Positions 18,345 to 27,526 are shown, numbered from the stretch's first letter. The stretch is 64,000 nucleotides of DNA from Rhodobiaceae bacterium (GCA_020637855.1 JACKJR010000003.1:186001-250000); one strand, 5' to 3'. Notes: generated from the letters alone by a model not told the origin. Numbers and translations are program-made.

Positions 18345-20006
18345 TCAATTCGCGTTGAGCCCGGTTGCTGCCCGGTGAGCGATTTGCGCGCCCTCCCGGC
18401 AGGCCGCAAGTATGTCGCGGTCCCGGTGGTAATCGGCTGACTGTATCTCCGCCAGGCCCAGCACTGTGTCGTAGTAATTGTCATGGCTGATGTCTGCTTC
18501 GAGGTCGAGGCAGTCCGGGTCCAGCTCCGTCAGGCTCTTGTAAGCGTCCGAGAACCACATGATCCACGGTATGTGCGTCTGTTCTTCGGGGGCGATAAAG
18601 TAGGGCGCGCCGTGCAGGTACAGCCCGTTTTCGCCCAGCGATTCCCCGTGATCCGACACATAGAGCATGGCCGAGGCGATGTCGCCGCGCGCTTCCAGCC
18701 TGCTGGTGATCTCGGTCAGGATGAAGTCGGTATAGGCAATGGAATTGTCATAGCCGTTGCGGATTTCTTCCGGCGTGCAATCTGCGAATTGCGCCGTTCT
18801 GCATTCGGGCGCAAAGGGCGCGAAGCCCTTCGGGTGACGCATCCAGTATGCGGGCCCGTGGCTGCCGATCTGGTGCATGACGATGACGCTTACGTGCGGG
18901 CCGCCATTGGCGATGGCTTCCAGGCGCTCTTCAAAGGGTTTGAGCAGGATTGAGTCGTTGCAGACCCGGTCGATACAGTGGTCCGGGTCGTCATATGCGC
19001 TGAAATTGATTTCCGGGATGTTGCGGGCGACGCCCTTGGAGCCTGTATTGACGTCCCACCAGCGCAGGTCCGCGCCGGCATGTTTCAGGACATCGAGTGT
19101 GTTCTCATAGGGGTCGGCTGTGAATGAACCAAATTCCTCGCGGGCTTGCGGGGAGAACATGCAGGGCAATGAAACCGCCGTCGCCGTGCCGCAACTGATC
19201 GCCTTACGGAAGCTGATGGCGCCTGATTGCATCAACCGCGGCGTGGTTTCGCGCTCATAGCCATTGATCTGGAAGTCTGCCGCACGCGCTGTTTCTCCGA
19301 CGACGAGGACGATGAGGACTGGTTTGTCCGCCTCCGCGATGGTTTTGCTGAAACGCGCGTCCATTCCAACGGGATGGGCGGCTATTACATGGCTTTCCCG
19401 GTAGGCGACGACGGCATAGCGCACCGTATTGGCCATGGGCCCTGCGGGCATCAAACTGTCGACGAGGTCATGCCGTTCGCGAAGGATCGAGGCGTACTCG
19501 GCGTAGTTCGATGCCATTACGGCGAAGGTGGTGCCCAGCGACGCGACGAACAGGGCAGTATTAAGCGCTAGCGTCTTCAGCAAGGGTGCGCGCTTGATGC
19601 GGACGAAGAAGAGCAGCAGGGCAGGGATCACGCCGAAGATAGTCATATGCATAAGAAATGCCGGCGTGATCAGCGGCGCAGCTTCCGCGGATGTCGTTGT
19701 GATGGCGTTTTCGATCATGTTGCGGTCGATGATCACACCGTAGGTTTCAGCGAAATAGGATGCCGCGGCGGCAATCAGGAACAGCAGCGCATAGACCGGT
19801 TTGAAGATGAACCGCCATGAGATCAGCAGACTGCCGGCAAAAGAGGCACAGAACATGCCGAATACCAGCAGGGCGAACCAGGCCTCGTGCCCGTCGAAGA
19901 TCTCCAGACCTTTGCGGAAGAAGACACCGTTGGCTGTAGCAACGAGGAAAAGAAGGCAAAGCGCGATCAGAACCTGGATCGAAATCCGGGGGCGGGGGAA
20001 GGGCAT
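18345..20006 (-). CDS. eptA: EptA-type lipid A phosphoethanolamine transferase
   Basis: Inner-membrane enzyme of the alkaline-phosphatase/sulfatase superfamily that adds phosphoethanolamine to lipid A from the periplasmic side. The N-terminal ~200 residues give five membrane helices. The soluble domain has VVGETARAADFQINGYERET, the catalytic-threonine segment SCGTATAVSLPCMFS, QIGSHGPAYW, and the metal site SDHGESLGENGLYLHG. All match the EptA/MCR family. Conserved cysteines (SCGTA, CRTAQFADC, CIDRVC) fit the family disulphides. The ATG at 20006 is preferred over a GTG at 20057. In other bacteria such enzymes raise polymyxin tolerance; that effect is inferred here. Confidence 0.93.
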   Translation of the reverse strand: MPFPRPRISIQVLIALCLLFLVATANGVFFRKGLEIFDGHEAWFALLVFGMFCASFAGSLLISWRFIFKPVYALLFLIAAAASYFAETYGVIIDRNMIENAITTTSAEAAPLITPAFLMHMTIFGVIPALLLFFVRIKRAPLLKTLALNTALFVASLGTTFAVMASNYAEYASILRERHDLVDSLMPAGPMANTVRYAVVAYRESHVIAAHPVGMDARFSKTIAEADKPVLIVLVVGETARAADFQINGYERETTPRLMQSGAISFRKAISCGTATAVSLPCMFSPQAREEFGSFTADPYENTLDVLKHAGADLRWWDVNTGSKGVARNIPEINFSAYDDPDHCIDRVCNDSILLKPFEERLEAIANGGPHVSVIVMHQIGSHGPAYWMRHPKGFAPFAPECRTAQFADCTPEEIRNGYDNSIAYTDFILTEITSRLEARGDIASAMLYVSDHGESLGENGLYLHGAPYFIAPEEQTHIPWIMWFSDAYKSLTELDPDCLDLEADISHDNYYDTVLGLAEIQSADYHRDRDILAACREGAQIAHRAATGLNAN

Positions 20007-20153
20007 GTCGAAACGAACGCCTCGGCTTGGGGGAGCCTGATGCGGCAACCGGAACACATTCAGATTTTCAAATAACTATGGCAATTTTTGCGTGACTGCG
20101 ACTGGCAACAATGTCGCAGGCGGTGCACGGCCGCTTGACGTTATATCGCATAT

Positions 20154-20168
20154 GTTCTTATTTTGTTC
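20154..20168 (+). promoter_or_regulatory. LexA box (alphaproteobacterial type)
   Basis: The sequence GTTC-TTATTTT-GTTC is an exact GTTC-N7-GTTC direct repeat, the LexA operator of Alphaproteobacteria. It lies 34 bases before the ATG of the Y-family polymerase. A TTGACG at 20135-20140 with a 17-base spacer would put the -10 element at 20158, inside the box, so LexA binding would block the promoter. This predicts DNA-damage induction of the polymerase. Confidence 0.85.
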
Positions 20169-20201
20169 TCATCATTGGTTTTGCGTGATGAGGGCTCATC
20201 G

Positions 20202-21449
20202 ATGCGTCGCCCGCTGTGGCCTGAACGGCTCTATGTCGATTTCGACAGCTTCTTTGCCTCTGCCGAGCAATATCTGGAGCCGGCTTTGCGCGGGCGTCCG
20301 GTCGGGGTGCTGCCGGTCGATTCCCCCAATACAGGCCTGATAGCCGCAAGCGTCGAGGCCAAGCGTGCCGGGGTGCGCGGCATCGTGAGCCGGGCCGAGG
20401 CGGAAGAGGTGTGTCCGGGGATTGTTTTGCGGGTCGCGCGCCCGGATGCCTATGTCGCCCTGCATCACCGCATCCGCCAATGTCTCGAGGCACATGTGGA
20501 AGTGCTTGCGGTGCGCTCCATCGACGAGGCGGTGGCCCGGCTGATGGCCAACGAGGCGGCGCGGGCGGAAGAACTGGGTGAGGAGATCAAGCGCGACTTC
20601 GCAAGCACATTCGCGCCGTGCCTGAGCCTGTCCATCGGTATCGCCGCCAATGAGCTGCTCGCCAAGATCGCCGCCGAGATGGACAAGCCCAACGGGTTTC
20701 GCCTTCTGCTTCCCGAAGATATGCCTGGGGCTTTGGCGCATCTGTCTTTGCGCGACATCCCCGGCATCTCGAAGGGTATGGAGAAGCGGCTTCATGACGC
20801 CGGCGTGCATGATTTCTGCGGGCTTTGGGCTTTGGCGCCGAAGCAGGCGCGCAAGCTGTGGGGCGGGGTGCAAGGCGAACGGTTCGTTGCCGCGCTGCAT
20901 GGATACGCGATCGAGCAACCGGTCACGGCGAAGCGGATGTTCGGACATGGCCGCGTGCTGCCGCCGGACTGGCGCACGCCTGAACGCATGCTGGTCTGCG
21001 CCCGTGTTCTGCTGGTCAAAGCGGCGCGGCGGTTGCGCCGTGAGGGGTATCTCGCTTCACACCTGACGTTCTCGGTCCGCCCGCACGGTGGAGGGGGCTT
21101 AAGCGTGACGCATTCCTTCGCCTCGGCGCGCGACGATCACACGTTTCTGGCCGCACTCGACATGGTGTTCGCCACGTGGCGCGCCAATGCGCCGCCGGGC
21201 AAGACCAAGAGCGTCGGCGTGACGCTGCATGGCCTTACCCTGCTGTCGCAGCGTCAGGGCGACCTGTTCGCGGAGCTACCGGACGCTTCGGCGGAACGCT
21301 GGGAGCGGGTGAGCGATCTCAAGGACCGGTTACAGGCCCGGTATGGCGGCAACAGCCTGCATATCGGCGAAGCGCCGGAACTGCCCGGCGGTTACGCCGG
21401 CGGCAAGATCGCCTTCGGACGCATCCCGCACGAGCTGGATTTCCTGTGA
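20202..21449 (+). CDS. Y-family DNA polymerase (Pol IV/DinB-like), LexA-controlled
   Basis: Translesion polymerase of 415 residues. The first acidic motif is LYVDFDSFFASAEQ (D13), with phenylalanines where the steric gate lies, and the second is SIDEA (D108, E109), so the catalytic acids are present. IGIAANELLAKIAAEMDKPNG is the palm/finger signature (CxSxGIAxNKxLAKxAS-like), and an LRDIPGISKGMEKRL helix-hairpin-helix follows. A QGDLF pentapeptide at residues 352-356 fits the beta-clamp-binding consensus. The ATG at 20202 is used because an in-frame start at 20163 would lie within the LexA box. No imuA or dnaE2 gene is adjacent. Confidence 0.88.
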   Translation: MRRPLWPERLYVDFDSFFASAEQYLEPALRGRPVGVLPVDSPNTGLIAASVEAKRAGVRGIVSRAEAEEVCPGIVLRVARPDAYVALHHRIRQCLEAHVEVLAVRSIDEAVARLMANEAARAEELGEEIKRDFASTFAPCLSLSIGIAANELLAKIAAEMDKPNGFRLLLPEDMPGALAHLSLRDIPGISKGMEKRLHDAGVHDFCGLWALAPKQARKLWGGVQGERFVAALHGYAIEQPVTAKRMFGHGRVLPPDWRTPERMLVCARVLLVKAARRLRREGYLASHLTFSVRPHGGGGLSVTHSFASARDDHTFLAALDMVFATWRANAPPGKTKSVGVTLHGLTLLSQRQGDLFAELPDASAERWERVSDLKDRLQARYGGNSLHIGEAPELPGGYAGGKIAFGRIPHELDFL

Positions 21450-21469
21450 GCGGTTCCGGGGCGGCGGAG

Positions 21470-23701
21470 TCAGAACCTGACCCTGACGCCGCCCTGTGTG
21501 CTGGCCTGCAGGCCAGCGGTGTCGAGCATGACCTCGAAGCCGCCGAACAGGGCGAGGGCTTCGTTCCAGACCTGCTCGAAGCGGCCGCCGGCGAAGATGC
21601 CGCCGGTCACATCGTCACCGCCCGGCGTGAATGTCACCGCCTGGGCGAGGATCGAACCTGTGACCGTATCGCCGCCGAACTGCGCGCGCATTTCGATGCC
21701 GGCATAGGCGAGCGTGCGGGTTACCGCACCGGTTTCGTGTTCAATCACACCGGGCATGCCGAGTTGCATGCGTGGGGTGGCAAGATGCACCGCGCGGTCC
21801 GCCACGGTCATGGGCGAGGTGACCCCGGTTTCGGTGTAGCCGTCGAGGAACAGACCGGCATAGCGTAGCGTTGCGGCTGCCTCGAAGGTGCGTCCGGCGA
21901 TCTCGTAAGGATGCGTGTAGGTCAGTTCCGGCGCGACGAACCATCCGTCGTAATCGGCGTTTGCCGTCTCGATGCCGCCGGGCACGAGGTTGTTGGCAAC
22001 GTCACGATCCTGATCGTTGCCGGAGAAGCCAGCGGTCAGCACCGCATCGAGCGTGCCACCGCCAAAGGCCCACTGGCCATAGAGGCCGCCGAAGTAACTG
22101 TCTGTCTTCGTCTCCTGCGCGCCGGAATCGATACCGGCCAGTGCAGCGCCGGCGAAGATGCCGAAGCGGGCATCGCCGGAGGTCCAGCCGTCTGCGCCGA
22201 ACATCAGACCGGCCTGTCCGAAGGTGGCATCGGAAGCATCATCGCTGTCGAACTGGTGACGGATGGTGCCGAAGCTGCTGCCCCAGAAACGAGTGTCGCT
22301 GCCGCCGGAAGTGCCGGAGCCGGCGTCATCGCCGGCACCGAAATAGCCGGTCAGATAGGGGGAGGCGGCATAGGCACTGGAGGATTCACCCATGCCGCCC
22401 CCGAGCGCCGAAAGCCTGTTGCGGACACCGCCGGAAATGCCGCCCGTCAGGTCGGCGAGGAGATCGTCCTGCAACGTCATGTTGGTGGTGTCGGCGACGA
22501 CGATGTTGCGGCCAGCTTGCGCGAATGGATTACCGCTGGTGGACCCGATGGCTTGCGTGCCGCTATTGAACGTCAGGTCGACGGACAGGCCGGGGCCGGT
22601 GACAAGCGTCGTTGTGCCGCCGATCGATAGCCCGCCTTGAATGTTCGAGCCCTCAAGCAGGGTGAGGGTATCGATTCCTGCCGCCCGGATGGCATCATTG
22701 CCCGCAGCCGCGATCAGTGTGCCTGAGTTGGTGAAGGTCTGATAGGTGTCGATCTGAACCGCGTCGTCGTTGGATGATGAAATCACGCCGGTGTTGACGA
22801 AGCTGACCGATGGGTCATCGACTAAGACGCCGGGATCGAAACCGGTTATCGTTCCCGAATTGAAGAATATCGGGGCAGCCCCATCGACGAAAACGCCGTA
22901 CCCGTTCTGGCCAGTGATGGTGCCGGTGTTCGAGAAGGTGCCGATATCCTCGGCGTTCACGCCGATGAACATTCCGGTGATGGCGCCGGTATTGTTGAAC
23001 GACATGAAATCGCGCCCATCGACGCCGCCGCCATTGGTTCCGGTAATGGTTCCTGCGTTGAAGAAGCTTCCGAAATCTATCGCGCTCAGGCCATTGTCAT
23101 TGCCGGCGATGGTGCCGGTGTTGCGGAAGGTTTCAATGTCAGAGGACGAGAGGCCATCCCTCGTTGTTCCCGTGACCGTGCCGGAATTGTCGATCAGCAG
23201 GACATCTGAGAACTCCATGCCGTTGTTAGCGCCGGTGACCGCACCGGAGTTGACGATAGTTATTCCGTCCCCATCGATCTCGATTCCGTGTCTGGTCACG
23301 CCGATGATGGTGCCGTTGTTGATGATGGTGACGTCGTCGAAGCTGGAGTCGATGCCGCTGTCGTCGCCTGTAATCGTTCCGTTGTTGACGATCCGGCTGC
23401 GCTTGCGGGCGAAGACGCCATCATTGGCAGTCGAGGTGATGGTGCCGTTGTTGATCAGTGTCTGGTCGTTATCGTTCATGTCGACGGCGTTATCGCTATC
23501 GATGATTGTGCCGCCGGTTTCCACCAGTCCGGTATCGAACGGATTGTTCATGACTTGCTGGCCAACGGTCTGGCCGCTTTGCACGACAAAGCTCTGCGCT
23601 GATGCGTGATCTGCGCTGGTCAGCACGCCAAAAGCCAACAACGCCCCAATGGCGACGCTATTGCTGAAGCAAAGACGCCAGGCATAGTGAATGGTGGCCA
23701 T
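21470..23701 (-). CDS. Autotransporter-type outer-membrane protein with beta-helix repeats
   Basis: A 743-residue protein. After a signal peptide (cut near ASAQ) comes a passenger made of about a dozen repeats of 21-23 residues with the core F-x-N-x-GTITG, the pattern of a right-handed beta-helix. From about residue 420 the sequence becomes an autotransporter beta-barrel domain rich in alternating aromatics (LTGYFGAGDD, WFVAPELTYTHPY, LRYAGLFLDGY), and it ends in the outer-membrane signal GGVRVRF with a terminal Phe. It is therefore a type Va secretion protein displayed at the surface; adhesion or aggregation is a reasonable guess. The ATG at 23701 gives the best signal peptide; another start lies at 23746. 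It converges on the polymerase gene. Confidence 0.85.
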   Translation of the reverse strand: MATIHYAWRLCFSNSVAIGALLAFGVLTSADHASAQSFVVQSGQTVGQQVMNNPFDTGLVETGGTIIDSDNAVDMNDNDQTLINNGTITSTANDGVFARKRSRIVNNGTITGDDSGIDSSFDDVTIINNGTIIGVTRHGIEIDGDGITIVNSGAVTGANNGMEFSDVLLIDNSGTVTGTTRDGLSSSDIETFRNTGTIAGNDNGLSAIDFGSFFNAGTITGTNGGGVDGRDFMSFNNTGAITGMFIGVNAEDIGTFSNTGTITGQNGYGVFVDGAAPIFFNSGTITGFDPGVLVDDPSVSFVNTGVISSSNDDAVQIDTYQTFTNSGTLIAAAGNDAIRAAGIDTLTLLEGSNIQGGLSIGGTTTLVTGPGLSVDLTFNSGTQAIGSTSGNPFAQAGRNIVVADTTNMTLQDDLLADLTGGISGGVRNRLSALGGGMGESSSAYAASPYLTGYFGAGDDAGSGTSGGSDTRFWGSSFGTIRHQFDSDDASDATFGQAGLMFGADGWTSGDARFGIFAGAALAGIDSGAQETKTDSYFGGLYGQWAFGGGTLDAVLTAGFSGNDQDRDVANNLVPGGIETANADYDGWFVAPELTYTHPYEIAGRTFEAAATLRYAGLFLDGYTETGVTSPMTVADRAVHLATPRMQLGMPGVIEHETGAVTRTLAYAGIEMRAQFGGDTVTGSILAQAVTFTPGGDDVTGGIFAGGRFEQVWNEALALFGGFEVMLDTAGLQASTQGGVRVRF
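22673..23465 (-). repeat. Tandem coding repeats of the autotransporter passenger
   Basis: About twelve consecutive units of 63-69 bases encode variants of (F/V/I)-x-N-x-G-(T/A)-I-T-G followed by a variable D/G-rich turn. Units run from QTLINNGTIT at the N-terminal side to TNSGTLIAAAGND at the C-terminal side. They are diverged from each other at DNA level, so this is an old protein-level repeat and not a recent tandem duplication. Confidence 0.8.
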
Positions 23702-24019
23702 GCCGGTTGAAATCCGATGGCCAGAATGACGTGTATTCCGGAACACGATACAGCCGCCCCAACGGTTTTTGTTTTCCCCGTTCGTTAGTGCGGACTGGCA
23801 TGTGCGATTACAAATTTTGAATCATGATGGGTTTCATTCAGCCCGTGAATGTCCCTGTTCCGGATCATGGGTATTGCGTTGTGCAATCCAGCCATGCGTC
23901 ACTTCACCGTGAGCGGTGTTTGCCGTGGCGAAATGCGGCTCTATCTAGCCCGGTACCTGCCTGGACGACACATTCTCAATCACATGCTCAATCACACGGA
24001 ATAACGAGGCGAAACGCAT

Positions 24020-24715
24020 ATGGCGCAGAAACCGATCGAACTGCATTACTGGCCTACGCCGAACGGCTGGAAGGTGTCCATCATGCTGGAGGAGTGCGGC
24101 CTGCCGTATGATCTTCATCTCGTCAACATCGGCGCCGGAGACCAGTTCAAGCCGGAATTCCTGAAGATCGCGCCGAACAACCGCATGCCAGCGATCATCG
24201 ATCCCGACGGACCGGACGGCAAGCCGATCTCGGTGTTCGAGTCCGGGGCGATCCTGCAGTATCTCGGACGCAAGACAGGCAAGTTCTATCCGGCTGATGA
24301 GCGCAAGCGCGTCGCGGTCGAGGAATGGCTGATGTGGCAGATGGGCGGGTTCGGGCCGATGCTCGGCCAGAACCACCATTTCAACCAGTATGCGCCGGAA
24401 GACCTGCCTTACGCCAAGAAGCGCTACACCGATGAGACGCACCGTCTCTATGGCGTGCTCAACAAGCGCCTTGAGGGGCGCGAGTTCGTGGCGGACGACT
24501 ATTCCATCGCAGATATGGCGATCGTCGGCTGGGCAACGCTGTGGGAGCGGCAGCAGATGGACATCGCCGAATTCGCGAACGTGAAACGCTGGCTCGACAC
24601 GATGCTGGCGCGGCCCGCGGTCGAGAAAGGTCTGGCGCTTGCGCGCGAGGCGCGCTCCAACATAGCAACTGATAACAAGGCGAAATCTGTCCTGTTCGGA
24701 CAGCGTGGCAGTTAG
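24020..24715 (+). CDS. Glutathione S-transferase, YfcG/YghU-like
   Basis: A 231-residue GST with an N-terminal thioredoxin-like domain (IELHYWPTPNGWKVSIMLEE) and a helical C-terminal domain. The TPNGWKVS segment at the active site and the FESGAILQYLGRKTGKFYP glutathione-binding stretch match the Nu-class YfcG/YghU group, which can act as disulphide-bond reductases using two glutathiones. ADMAIVGWATLW is the C-terminal N-capping region. It has its own terminator downstream and appears monocistronic. Confidence 0.92.
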   Translation: MAQKPIELHYWPTPNGWKVSIMLEECGLPYDLHLVNIGAGDQFKPEFLKIAPNNRMPAIIDPDGPDGKPISVFESGAILQYLGRKTGKFYPADERKRVAVEEWLMWQMGGFGPMLGQNHHFNQYAPEDLPYAKKRYTDETHRLYGVLNKRLEGREFVADDYSIADMAIVGWATLWERQQMDIAEFANVKRWLDTMLARPAVEKGLALAREARSNIATDNKAKSVLFGQRGS

Positions 24716-24737
24716 ATGATGCTATTCCCAGCGAACG

Positions 24738-24766
24738 GCGGCTTCCGGCGGGAGCCGCTGTTTTTT
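24738..24766 (+). terminator. Rho-independent terminator after the GST gene
   Basis: An inverted repeat GCGGCTTCC / GGGAGCCGC (24738-24746 and 24750-24758, closing on a 3-base loop, with one G-T wobble) is followed after two bases by six T residues at 24761-24766. It begins 22 bases after the GST stop codon. Confidence 0.85.
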
Positions 24767-24883
24767 GCCTGAATCGTAATATGACCCTTGAAGTCAACAA
24801 TTGATCAAAGTCATGTCTGCGGGGTATTGGAACGAATATGGTCGGCCGCAATAAAGAGACCGAAACCAGACCCCGGATTTTCC

Positions 24884-26047
24884 ATGCGCCCGTATTTTCC
24901 CGCTCTGCCGTTTCTTGTCGCCGGTGCCATCTGTGCCGCCGGATGGGCCGCATCGCAGGCGGAAGCTCAAGCGCCTGAGAGCGTTGGAACGCTCGAAGCG
25001 CTTGGAGAGCGGCTGTTCTTCGACGTCAATCTGTCGGCAAACCGCACACAGGCCTGTGCGACCTGTCACAATCCGGATTTCGGCTTCTCCGATCCGCGCG
25101 GTATGGCATCGCTTGGCGATGATGGCGTGTCCGTGGGGGATCGCAACGCGCCCACCGCGACCTACGCCGCGCTCACGCCGGAATTCAACCGCACAGCCGA
25201 AGGCACGTGGGCGGGCGGGCAGTTTCTGGACGGGCGTGCTTCGCGGCTGGAGGATCAGGCGGGCGGACCGCCGCTCAACCCGATCGAGATGGGCATGCCG
25301 GACAAGGCTTCGGTTGTTGCGCGGTTGCGTGAGGATCAGGTTTACCTGAGCGCATTTCCAAAGCTGTTCGAGGATGATGGCATTCTGGAAGATGCGGAAA
25401 AGGGCTACGCCGCGATGACGCGGGCGATCGCGGCATTCGAACGCACCGAGACGTTCAGTCCGTTCGATTCAAAATACGACCGGTTCCTGCGCGGCGAGGT
25501 GCAACTGAGCGAACAGGAGGAGCTTGGCCGCGTGCTGTTCTTCTCGCAGCAATTCTCCAACTGCAATCAGTGCCACCAGCTTGGAAAAAGCGCGATCGAT
25601 CCGCGCGAGACCTTCACCAACTACAGCTTCCACAATATCGGCGTGCCGGAAAATCTGGACCTGCGTGCGCAGAACGGGGTTGCCGTTGGGACCGTGGACG
25701 ATGGCCTGGCGGCCAATCCCGAAGTCGCTGGCGACCCGGAGGAGCGTGGCAAGTTCAAAACCCCCACGTTGCGCAATGTGGCCGTAACCGGTCCGTACAT
25801 GCACAACGGGGTGTTCAAGGACCTGCGTACCGTCATCCTGTTCTACAACAAGTACAACACCAAGTCGGAGAAACGCCGGATCAATCCGGAGACGGGCAAG
25901 CCGTTCCGCGCTCCGCCTGTTCCCGAGACCATTTCCGAAAAAGAGCTGACCGATGGCCCGGCGCTGGACGATGAAAAGGTGGACGCGCTGGTGGCTTTCC
26001 TGAAGACGCTGACGGACGCGCGCTACGAGCACCTGCTGGCGCAGTGA
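24884..26047 (+). CDS. Di-haem cytochrome c peroxidase / MauG family protein
   Basis: A 387-residue periplasmic protein with a Sec signal peptide (MRPYFPALPFLVAGAICAAG, cut near AEAQA) and two c-type haem sites, C58-ATC-H62 and C227-NQC-H231. Other family features are LGERLFFDVNLSANRTQACA, NAPTATYAAL and the C-terminal KTPTLRNVAVTGPYMHNG. Such proteins reduce hydrogen peroxide with electrons from small cytochromes, or, in the MauG branch, oxidise protein residues; no mau genes are nearby. The ATG at 24884 is chosen because the signal peptide starts there. Confidence 0.92.
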   Translation: MRPYFPALPFLVAGAICAAGWAASQAEAQAPESVGTLEALGERLFFDVNLSANRTQACATCHNPDFGFSDPRGMASLGDDGVSVGDRNAPTATYAALTPEFNRTAEGTWAGGQFLDGRASRLEDQAGGPPLNPIEMGMPDKASVVARLREDQVYLSAFPKLFEDDGILEDAEKGYAAMTRAIAAFERTETFSPFDSKYDRFLRGEVQLSEQEELGRVLFFSQQFSNCNQCHQLGKSAIDPRETFTNYSFHNIGVPENLDLRAQNGVAVGTVDDGLAANPEVAGDPEERGKFKTPTLRNVAVTGPYMHNGVFKDLRTVILFYNKYNTKSEKRRINPETGKPFRAPPVPETISEKELTDGPALDDEKVDALVAFLKTLTDARYEHLLAQ

Positions 26048-26366
26048 GACAATTCAACAAGCGCCTGTACATCGCCATAGAGTCAGCAAAGCGTAAACGC
26101 AAATATTAGCTTTCGATTCATTCTACTGAAAAACGTGCATTATTTCAGTCATTTCCAATATTAGCGGAAGATGAATTCAGGATTGATTCAAGTTTTGGCA
26201 GGTTTGCGTTAAGTCTGCTGTTTAACGCCGGATTCAAGGCTCCAGCGTCACTCTTGGCCCGTCGCCGCGATACTTCATGTGAAGCGCGGAGATAAGGGTT
26301 CAACCGGGTCTTCACGGGGGAAAACGGGAAGGCCGGCGAAGAGGGATACAGGGGAGCAATAGAACA
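26048..26366. other. Intergenic region, no gene seen
   Basis: This 319-base, relatively AT-rich stretch lies between the peroxidase and the Sel1 mini-protein. I see no coding sequence in it. It contains an inverted repeat GCGTTAA-N9-TTAACGC at 26206-26228, which could be an operator or a weak hairpin. No T-run follows the repeat, so it is not a typical intrinsic terminator. Confidence 0.6.
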
Positions 26367-26633
26367 ATGGCTCGTATCGAACATATCTGCGCGGACGCCG
26401 CGATCGTTTCAGGACAGGCAGACGGTGAAATGTATTTCCGCCTTGGCCTGATGCACGCCAACGGCCGTGGTGCCGAACCGGACTATGTGGAAGCCCACAA
26501 GTGGTTCAACATCGCGGCAATGCGTGGTGATGCCCGTGCGGTTTCCCACCGGCGCGAACTGTCTGAGGAAATGACCGGCGACCAGATCGCGGCGGCCCAG
26601 CGCGCAGCGCGCGAGTGGCTCAGCGTTCACTGA
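26367..26633 (+). CDS. Sel1-repeat mini-protein
   Basis: An 88-residue protein (MARIEHICADAAIVSGQADG...) with a single full Sel1-like repeat. The segment MYFRLGLMHANGRGAEPDYV is followed by EAHKWFNIAAMRGDARAVSH, the alpha/alpha signature. Sel1 repeats are protein-interaction modules, but most proteins have several; one repeat with a short helical tail is unusual. No signal peptide is seen. It has GGGGAGCAA before the ATG as a ribosome site. Its end overlaps the convergent DehI-family gene by 7 bases. Confidence 0.75.
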   Translation: MARIEHICADAAIVSGQADGEMYFRLGLMHANGRGAEPDYVEAHKWFNIAAMRGDARAVSHRRELSEEMTGDQIAAAQRAAREWLSVH

Positions 26634-27526
26634 TCCGGCATCAGCCCAAGTGTCAGCTGGCTCTTGAAATAGGCCACGTTGGCCGCAAGGCCCGGCAGCA
26701 GCCACTGGAACAGGCGCACCACGTCCAGCACTTCGGAGACGGATGCGTCGTCGGTTGCCGCCTTGCGCAGGACTTCCGGTGTCAGCCCGCGCGGATTGGG
26801 CAGCGACAGCGCGAGTTCCACGGCATGCTGGTGAATGGCTGCCGCGATCGGTTCATAGGCGTCGGAGACGATCTTTGGTTTCAGGCCATTCCAGGCGGCC
26901 GTGAAGTAGCTTGGCCAGCGGGCAAGCGCCCTGTAGTCGGTGTTGACGAAGGGCAGGCCGAGCGTTTCGCGGATGTCGGCATAGAGCTGAACCGTCGGCG
27001 CATCGGCATGGTGTGCTTCCATGAGCGTAAGCCGTTTCGGGCCATCGTGTACCGGGGCGCGTGGCTCCAGCGGTGTCAGGCCGCTTGTTGTTGAAAGCGC
27101 ATGTCCTTCGAGCAGCAGGCGCGCAGTTGCCGCGATCAGGATATAGGGCATGTTGCCGGCGGCGAAGACCTCCACCATGGCCCGTATCTCGTCGATTTCC
27201 CGATTTCCATATCCATGTTCGGTAAGCGTTTGAACTAGCGATTCCGGCTTCAGGGCCGCGGTTTCGCGTTCGGCAAAGGCTTGCAGGTCCGCGCATGCGT
27301 CGGCGAATTCGCGGCTAGCGGCGACCTTGCCCATACCTCCCCACAACACGGCGTAGAAGTTGCGGTAGTGCGCGAAAGCCATTGTGACGACACCCATCCA
27401 TGGCACGCCGAGCGCGCTTTTGGTGTCTTCATAGACCTGGGCGAGCCGTTCGTCGGCTGCGTATTCGGGTATCGGGTGGATAACCGGTATGGGCGAGGGC
27501 TTCAGGCGGGGCAGAGGGTGCTGCAT
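26627..27526 (-). CDS. DehI family protein (2-haloacid dehalogenase-like)
   Basis: A 299-residue, mostly helical protein built of two similar halves (VYEDTKSALGVPWMGVV and LYADIRETLGLPFVNTD open each half). This is the pseudo-dimer plan of group I haloacid dehalogenases, annotated as halocarboxylic acid dehydrogenase DehI. The family removes halide from 2-haloacids without an ester intermediate. I did not place the catalytic Asn/Asp with certainty, so function is by family only. It is divergent from the PAS histidine kinase across a 252-base gap. Confidence 0.75.
   Translation of the reverse strand: MQHPLPRLKPSPIPVIHPIPEYAADERLAQVYEDTKSALGVPWMGVVTMAFAHYRNFYAVLWGGMGKVAASREFADACADLQAFAERETAALKPESLVQTLTEHGYGNREIDEIRAMVEVFAAGNMPYILIAATARLLLEGHALSTTSGLTPLEPRAPVHDGPKRLTLMEAHHADAPTVQLYADIRETLGLPFVNTDYRALARWPSYFTAAWNGLKPKIVSDAYEPIAAAIHQHAVELALSLPNPRGLTPEVLRKAATDDASVSEVLDVVRLFQWLLPGLAANVAYFKSQLTLGLMPDQ

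Noticed and set aside
22673..23465. Repeat array that might be taken for a CRISPR
   Set aside because: The units are in frame, diverged, coding and without equal-length unique spacers; they encode a beta-helix passenger.
26209..26225. CtrA-like TTAA...TTAA site
   Set aside because: The spacing between the two TTAA halves is nine bases, and the CtrA consensus needs seven.
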